NCBI RefSeq assembly: GCF_003719305.1
Contig: NZ_RARC01000002.1
Coordinates: forward strand, 372,001-436,000
Direction: 5' to 3'
DNA: 64,000 nt
Source of the DNA: Mycolicibacterium stellerae
GTDB lineage: Bacteria > Actinomycetota > Actinomycetes > Mycobacteriales > Mycobacteriaceae
Part shown: positions 59,282 through 64,000 of the stretch, piece after piece
Layout of the letters: each line of letters begins with the position of its first letter
Position numbering within the stretch: the first letter of the stretch is position 1
The notes under the pieces: generated by a model
Told to the model about the DNA's origin: nothing
What the model saw: only the letters and a program-made list of their open reading frames with translations
Database searches by the model: none
Program-made: the position numbers and the translations under genes

Positions 59282-60474
59282 GAAGCCTGCTTCTGCACCG
59301 GTGGCGAGTAGTTGGGCTTACCGAGGCCGAGGACATATTGGGCGATCATGTTGCGGAACACCTCGAGCGTCCCGCCGTAGATGCCGACGAGCGGCGCGAA
59401 ACGGTAGACGTATTCGGCGGCACCGTCATCCGCGGCGCCGTCGGTTCCGATCGGCAACGACGCAGCAGTACCGAGGATGTCCATCAGGTCCGGTGAGATG
59501 TCACGCATCGTCTGCGCGAGCGCCACCCGCCCGAAGATGCTCGTGGCCGAGAGCGACGCCTCCATCCGAGCGATGCTGCGGCCCAGGCGGTATGCCACCG
59601 AGCCGTCGTCGATCAGCTTGCGGCCGTCGGGGCCCGTCTCGGCGACCTTGGCGGCCGCCTTGTCGGCCGCGGTGGCCATGAACCCGGCCTGGTGCATCAT
59701 GATCGAGACGTCCGCCAAGCCGTCCGGTGCGGCCTCGACGGCCCCGTGCTCGACGTTGAGCGGTTCGCGAACCACGGTCCAGCCATTGTTCACCTCGCCG
59801 AGCCGGTACTTGTCGTCGACGCGGACGTCGCTGTAGTAGACGATGTTCGTCCGGTCGCCGTCGACGGTCCGGATGCCCTGGATTTCGATTCCCGGCGAGT
59901 CAAGCGGCACCAGGAACATGGTGAGGCTCTTGTGCTTCGGCGCATCCGGGTCGGTGTTGGTGATGAGGAAGACGTACTGGCAGTTGTGGGCACCGGTGGT
60001 GAACATCTTGGACCCGTTGATGACCCAGGAGTCGCCGTCGCGCACCGCGCGTGTCTTGCAGGTGGCGACGTCGGAGCCGCCCTCGGGCTCGGTGTATCCG
60101 AGGCACAGCCGCACCTGGCCGTTGAACACCCTCGGCATCACCTCGGCCTTGAGTTCGGGTGAACCGAACTTCTCGACCGACCGGGCGATCATCGCGGTGG
60201 TGCCGAAGGTCACCCACGGCACATGTGCCCTGCGCTTCTCCAGCTGCCAGATGCGGTTCCTGACCCGGCTGAATCCGCCCTCGCTTTCCGGCTTCCATTC
60301 GCGCACAAGGTATCCGTCGGCCCCAAGCGCCAGATGCACGTCCTCGTTGAAGTTGTCGCCGGTCTCGCGGTCGCGGCGGATGACCTCGTCTGTGACGAGC
60401 TCGCGCAGGTATGCGCGTGACTCATGGAGGAACGCTTCGTCCTCATCGGACAGCTCGACCCGTGAGAAATCCAT
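59278..60474 (-). CDS. Acyl-CoA dehydrogenase (FadE)
   Basis: 398 residues, normal for this family. The flavin-binding loop is LCLGYTEPEGGSDVATCKTRAVRDGDSWVINGSKMFTTGAHNCQYVFLIT (about 120-170). The C-terminal IYGGTLEVFRNMIAQYVLGLGKPN is typical. It probably works with the next-door shorter FadE as an alpha2-beta2 heterotetramer, an arrangement well known for mycobacterial steroid catabolism. There is no gap between the partner's stop (60475) and this start. Substrate presumably a cyclic or branched acyl-CoA. Confidence 0.9.
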   Translation of the reverse strand: MDFSRVELSDEDEAFLHESRAYLRELVTDEVIRRDRETGDNFNEDVHLALGADGYLVREWKPESEGGFSRVRNRIWQLEKRRAHVPWVTFGTTAMIARSVEKFGSPELKAEVMPRVFNGQVRLCLGYTEPEGGSDVATCKTRAVRDGDSWVINGSKMFTTGAHNCQYVFLITNTDPDAPKHKSLTMFLVPLDSPGIEIQGIRTVDGDRTNIVYYSDVRVDDKYRLGEVNNGWTVVREPLNVEHGAVEAAPDGLADVSIMMHQAGFMATAADKAAAKVAETGPDGRKLIDDGSVAYRLGRSIARMEASLSATSIFGRVALAQTMRDISPDLMDILGTAASLPIGTDGAADDGAAEYVYRFAPLVGIYGGTLEVFRNMIAQYVLGLGKPNYSPPVQKQAS

Positions 60475-61533
60475 CTACTTCACTCCCCCGCTCTCGCGCG
60501 CCGCGACGATCTCGGCGATGTACTTCGCACTGGCGCCGGGATCGCCGCCCGCCAACGCCCATCCGCGGGCGCGAACCAGATACGCGGTGGCCGCCGCCTC
60601 CGCGCTCACACCGAGACCGCCCTGCACCTGCACTGCCATGGTGGCGGCCTTGGAGGCCTCCTCGGCCATGAACACGAACGCCGACGGCGCCAGCTCCCGC
60701 CGTTCGTCGGGCTCGTTGTCGAGGAACCACGCCGCGCGACGCGCCAGGTTGCGTCCGCCCGCAACGGTGATCGCGATGTTGGCGAGCGGATGCGAGATGG
60801 CCTGCAGCGTGGAGATCGGCACCCCAAGCGTGTAGCGGTTCTTGGCGAACTCGGCCGCGATCGTCATCGTCTCCTCGACAAGGCCGACGAGGGCCGCCGC
60901 CGACAACACCCGCCATTCATCCAGCGCCCGTTGGTATTCCGCCAACGCCTCGGCTCCGCTCGCGACGACGGTCTTGCTGTCAGCCGCCTCCGGGTCCACC
61001 CACGCCATCGGCAGCTTGCCGATGTTGTCGACCTTGACCGGGCGCGTACCGAATGTCAGGACCACGACATCGGGGCTTTCGGGGCTGCCGTCGCGCACCA
61101 GGATCTGGTCGGCGATCGACCCGGTGGGGATCAGCCGAACCCCCGACACGCGCGCGTGCTGCGGATCGAATGCGGCGAGTTGCTTGCCGGTGACGAGATC
61201 GGCGTCCAGCGCACCCAACCGCGCCAGCAGTCGCGCCGCAACGACGTGGTCGATCCACGGGACAGGCGCCAGCGACCGGCCGATCTCCTCGGCCACCAGC
61301 GTCAGGTCGACGAGCGTCGCCCCGTCGCCGCCCGCGGACTCGGGCAGCGCCATGGTGGTGGCGCCCATCGCGCACAGTCGCTCCCACAGGCTCTTGTCGA
61401 ACCCGGATTCCTGTGCGGCGCGCACGGTTTCGATCGGGCAGTGCGTCTTGAAGAACTGCTTGTACGCCTCCTGGATCGCCTTGTGATCCTCGGAAAGGCT
61501 GTAATCCAGCCTGCGCAGTTCGTATCGGTCCAT
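60475..61533 (-). CDS. Acyl-CoA dehydrogenase, shorter subunit (FadE)
   Basis: 352 residues. N-terminal MDRYELRRLDYSLSEDHKAIQEAYKQFF and a central GGGDGAT-type region are FadE-like, but the flavin-binding loop is shortened (VRLIPTGSIADQIL) compared with the partner. It therefore probably supplies only part of the active site. The C-terminus has LQAISHPLANIAITVAGGRNLARRAAWFLD. ATG 61533 lies two bases beyond the amidohydrolase stop; the open frame to 61806 is not needed. It pairs with the FadE gene that directly follows. Confidence 0.86.
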   Translation of the reverse strand: MDRYELRRLDYSLSEDHKAIQEAYKQFFKTHCPIETVRAAQESGFDKSLWERLCAMGATTMALPESAGGDGATLVDLTLVAEEIGRSLAPVPWIDHVVAARLLARLGALDADLVTGKQLAAFDPQHARVSGVRLIPTGSIADQILVRDGSPESPDVVVLTFGTRPVKVDNIGKLPMAWVDPEAADSKTVVASGAEALAEYQRALDEWRVLSAAALVGLVEETMTIAAEFAKNRYTLGVPISTLQAISHPLANIAITVAGGRNLARRAAWFLDNEPDERRELAPSAFVFMAEEASKAATMAVQVQGGLGVSAEAAATAYLVRARGWALAGGDPGASAKYIAEIVAARESGGVK

Positions 61534-61535
61534 CC

Positions 61536-62378
61536 TCAGTGATCCTGTTCTCCGAAGAAGAATTCGTTGGCGTTGTTGTAGAGGTAGTTGTCCAGCACGT
61601 CTGCAGGCAGATCTAGTGCGAGCGCTTCGGGTACCACGCGCCGCATTCGCAGCACCGGCCAGTCCGACGCGTAGATCACCTTGTTCTTGCCGCGGGTGCG
61701 CATGTAGTGCAGCAGGCTGTCCGGCAGCCGTTTGGGCGACCAGGCCGACGTCATCAACCGAAGGTTCTCGTACTTGATCATCAGCCGGATCGCGACGTCC
61801 CACCACGGGTCAGCGCCGTGGATCATGCACAGCTTCAGCTCGGGAAAGCGGACGCACACCCGGTCGAGGTGGATCGGGTTCTGCACCTCGCCGGGAATCG
61901 GCGGCCCCGGCAAACCCGTGTTGATGCACAGCGGCAGCCCCACCTCGGCGCACTTGGTGTAGAGCGGGTAGTAGACCGCGTCGCTGGGCGGATACTGGCC
62001 GTCACCCCAGAAGCTCGGCCCGACAACGGCATACGCGACAGGAAGGTCGTTGACGACGGCGGTCAGCTCGCGCAGCGACGGCATCGGCTTGAGCAGGTTC
62101 ACGCCACCCATCGCCAGGCTGAACCGGTCGGGTCGCGACTCGACGAACTTGCGGGCGGTGACCGACGGCTTGGCGAGGTTGTCCATCAGGATCGCCTTCG
62201 CCACACCCTGCTCGTCCATTTCGTCGAGCAGTTCGGACTCCTCGACGGGGGCGAACATCGAGTCGGGACCCTTGAAGTAGTCGTCGCGCACCTTGAGCAT
62301 CCAGGTCGGTTGCTGGTCGGTTTCGCCGAAGTGCACGTTCACCAGACAGTCAATGGCCCGGCTTGCTTTGTGTGTCAT
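61536..62378 (-). CDS. Amidohydrolase-2 family protein
   Basis: 280 residues. The amidohydrolase-2 core is visible: LCMIHGADPWWDVAIRLM (about 184-201) and KVIYASDWPVLRMRRVVPEALAL with the conserved Asp near residue 243. The N-terminal metal motif HxH is changed (AIDCLVNVHFGETDQ), so metal binding may be altered. It could hydrolyse or decarboxylate a ring intermediate. ATG 62378 overlaps the acyl-CoA synthetase stop by 4 bases. A 252-base upstream extension of the frame exists but is inside the synthetase gene. Confidence 0.82.
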   Translation of the reverse strand: MTHKASRAIDCLVNVHFGETDQQPTWMLKVRDDYFKGPDSMFAPVEESELLDEMDEQGVAKAILMDNLAKPSVTARKFVESRPDRFSLAMGGVNLLKPMPSLRELTAVVNDLPVAYAVVGPSFWGDGQYPPSDAVYYPLYTKCAEVGLPLCINTGLPGPPIPGEVQNPIHLDRVCVRFPELKLCMIHGADPWWDVAIRLMIKYENLRLMTSAWSPKRLPDSLLHYMRTRGKNKVIYASDWPVLRMRRVVPEALALDLPADVLDNYLYNNANEFFFGEQDH

Positions 62379-63994
62379 GTCGTCACCCGCTGTGTCGCTT
62401 GACTTTTCGCCCACCGATAGTCGGCCTTTCCGTTGCCGAGGCGGCGCACCTTGTCGACGAAGATGAACTCCTTGGGCGCCTTGAAGCGGGCGAGGTCCGC
62501 CACGCACGCGGCATGCAGTGCCTCCGCGTCGGCCGTCGTCTCCGAACTGGTTTCCACCAGCGCGACGATCTCCTGGCCCCACCTGTCGCTCTCGCGCCCG
62601 ACCACCAGCGCGTCGACCACGCCTGGGCATGCCCGCAGGACCGCCTCGACCTCCTCGACGAAGACCTTCTCCCCGCCGGTGTTGACCACAAGCGAGTCGC
62701 GGCCGTACAGGCGCAGCGTGCCGTCCGCCTCGAGCGACGCGCGGTCGCCCGACACCACCACGCGCCTGCCGTCGACGACCGGGAAGGTCTTGCGGGTGGC
62801 GTCGGCATCGTCGAAGTAGCCCAACGGTATCCGGCCCGTGCGCACCACCCAGCCGACCTCCGGTTCGCCGGGTTCGACGAATCGTGTCATGTCGTCGGAC
62901 ACCACGGTGCCACCCTCGCGCAGATCGAAGGTGTCGCGGTGTGACCCGCGTTGGTTGCGCCCGAATCCCATGTTGCCGGTCTCCGACGAGCCGTAGCCGT
63001 TGATGATCGTGAGCTTGGGCAGCTTCTCCAGGAGCGCGCTGACATGTTTGGGATTGGTTGCGGCACCGCCCGTTCCGATGGCGTACAACGACGACAGGTC
63101 ATAGCTGTTTCGATTGAGCTCCTCGATCAGCGGGGCCGCGTAGGCGTCGCCCACCATCGTCATCATGCCGACCCTCTGCCGCTCGGCGGTCCGCCAGACC
63201 AGGGGTGGGTTGAATTTGGTCCGGTCGTCGTAGAGCACCACCGGCAGCCCGGCCAGCGTCCCGGAGAACACCGTCCACAGGCCGGCCGCGTGCATCAGCG
63301 GCGATACCGCGAACCACGGGGCGCCCTGGTTGCGGCGCACCTTGTCGTGGATCACGGTCGCAGACTCGTGGTCGGCGCCCACCATCGAGGACACGTAGGT
63401 GTCGCCCTGCCGCCACAGCACGCCCTTCGGTCTGCCCGTCGTGCCGCCTGTGCAGTACATGATGGCGTCGTCCGGCGACCCCGCGATGCGAAGTTCCGGA
63501 TCACCTTGTGCCACAGCGTCGTCCACGCCGACAGATCCCGGGATGCCGAGGCCGTCGGTGCCGTCGTCGACGTCGATCAGGAGGTCGGCGCCCACCGATC
63601 CCAGCACGTCGGCGAATTTCGCACCCAATGCGCGGTGGTAGATGACGGCGCGCGGTTTGACGTAGTCGAGGAGGTCGGCGACCTCGCCGGGGGTGTAGTG
63701 GTGGTTGACGTTCACCGGGACGGTGCGGGCCTTCAGGCAGCCGATCACCATCTCGGGATAGCGGTCGTTGTGCATGATCAACGCGACCCGGTCCTGGCCG
63801 CACTCCCAGTTGTCCAGCTCGTCGCGCTCGCGGTGGGTGCCGAACCCCCTTTCCGCCAGGAAGTTCGCCAGCCGGCGCGTGCGCTGCGCCATTTCTCCGT
63901 AGCTGGTGCGGCGGTCACCACATACCGTCATGGGGCGGTCCGGAATGACGTCGGCGATGGCGTCGACGACATCGCCGATGGTCCACTCAGGCAC
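62375..63994 (-). CDS. Acyl-CoA synthetase (FadD), start near window edge
   Basis: 539 residues from GTG 63994, which is 6 bases from the right edge, so a start further right cannot be excluded. The P-loop YCTGGTTGRPKGVLWRQG is near residue 181, then NGYGSSETGNMG, SGDRASLEADG and the C-terminal RRLGNGKADYRWAKSQA, with the catalytic lysine. It resembles the first FadD gene and other steroid-type FadD proteins. It is the first gene of the five-gene minus operon (FadD, amidohydrolase, FadE, FadE, SDR), in which every junction overlaps or nearly touches. Confidence 0.88.
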   Translation of the reverse strand: MPEWTIGDVVDAIADVIPDRPMTVCGDRRTSYGEMAQRTRRLANFLAERGFGTHRERDELDNWECGQDRVALIMHNDRYPEMVIGCLKARTVPVNVNHHYTPGEVADLLDYVKPRAVIYHRALGAKFADVLGSVGADLLIDVDDGTDGLGIPGSVGVDDAVAQGDPELRIAGSPDDAIMYCTGGTTGRPKGVLWRQGDTYVSSMVGADHESATVIHDKVRRNQGAPWFAVSPLMHAAGLWTVFSGTLAGLPVVLYDDRTKFNPPLVWRTAERQRVGMMTMVGDAYAAPLIEELNRNSYDLSSLYAIGTGGAATNPKHVSALLEKLPKLTIINGYGSSETGNMGFGRNQRGSHRDTFDLREGGTVVSDDMTRFVEPGEPEVGWVVRTGRIPLGYFDDADATRKTFPVVDGRRVVVSGDRASLEADGTLRLYGRDSLVVNTGGEKVFVEEVEAVLRACPGVVDALVVGRESDRWGQEIVALVETSSETTADAEALHAACVADLARFKAPKEFIFVDKVRRLGNGKADYRWAKSQATQRVTT

Positions 63995-64000
63995 CCTGTG

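Overview
The window reads as chromosomal DNA of a mycobacterium, probably an environmental rapid grower (Mycolicibacterium type). This is an inference from several things: high G+C throughout, frequent GTG starts, 1-11 base overlaps between operon genes, many FadD/FadE, cytochrome P450 and F420-type luciferase-like oxidoreductase genes, mycobacterial-style lipoproteins, and the pair ligB-cstA, which I recall being adjacent in M. tuberculosis as well. I see no rRNA, tRNA, CRISPR array, insertion sequence or phage gene.

Layout. (1) 1-9.9 kb is an aromatic-acid region. It has the start of an ABC solute-binding lipoprotein gene, two paralogues of the 4,5-dihydroxyphthalate decarboxylase family, a LigJ-type 4-oxalomesaconate hydratase, a LigK/RraA-type aldolase, a zinc alcohol dehydrogenase, a [2Fe-2S] ferredoxin with its reductase, and then rpiB, a phosphoglycerate mutase and a DHA2 exporter. 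Palindromes resembling GntR/FadR-type operators sit in its control regions. (2) 9.9-15.7 kb is a complete protocatechuate 3,4-cleavage (beta-ketoadipate) operon, pcaH-G-B-L-I-J. It diverges from an IclR regulator across a perfect 19-bp palindrome. (3) 15.8-29.6 kb holds housekeeping and miscellaneous genes: a small conserved protein, an ABC exporter with a MarR regulator, a TauE permease, a kinase-fold protein, a methyltransferase, an HxlR regulator, a zinc-peptidase lipoprotein, a PoxB-like enzyme, an SDR, a membrane molybdoenzyme, a YqeY-like protein and DNA ligase B. (4) 29.7-33 kb has cstA with its small YbdD partner and a Gly/Pro-rich exported protein.

(5) 33-40 kb is a lipid or terpenoid-type oxidative cluster: a P450, two luciferase-like oxidoreductases, an acyl-CoA carboxylase beta subunit, a SnoaL-like protein, a phosphotransferase and a TetR regulator. 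(6) 40-45.6 kb is a compact catabolic operon: GntP-type permease, class III CoA-transferase, HMG-CoA-lyase-like enzyme, 2-hydroxyacid dehydrogenase and IclR regulator. It looks built to import, activate and cleave a short branched (di)carboxylic acid. (7) 45.6-64 kb is a large catabolic island: alpha/beta hydrolase, BVMO-like flavoprotein, Rieske oxygenase, isochorismatase-fold protein, thioesterase, two acyl-CoA synthetases, a P450, a CoA-transferase, a molybdoenzyme, a thiolase-like protein, an SDR, two acyl-CoA dehydrogenases and an amidohydrolase. Its two divergent or leading promoters carry the palindrome TACTGTAA-N3-TTACAGTA or a close copy. The substrate is not evident; CoA-activated cyclic or steroid/terpenoid acids are plausible.

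The most interesting signals are the two putative regulons defined by shared palindromes, with no matching regulator visible nearby. Others are the lower half of a protocatechuate/gallate meta pathway without a ring-cleavage enzyme, several enzymes missing family signature residues (isochorismatase triad, BVMO histidine, SDR lysine, thiolase His/Cys), and a short repeat-containing ORF upstream of the HxlR gene.
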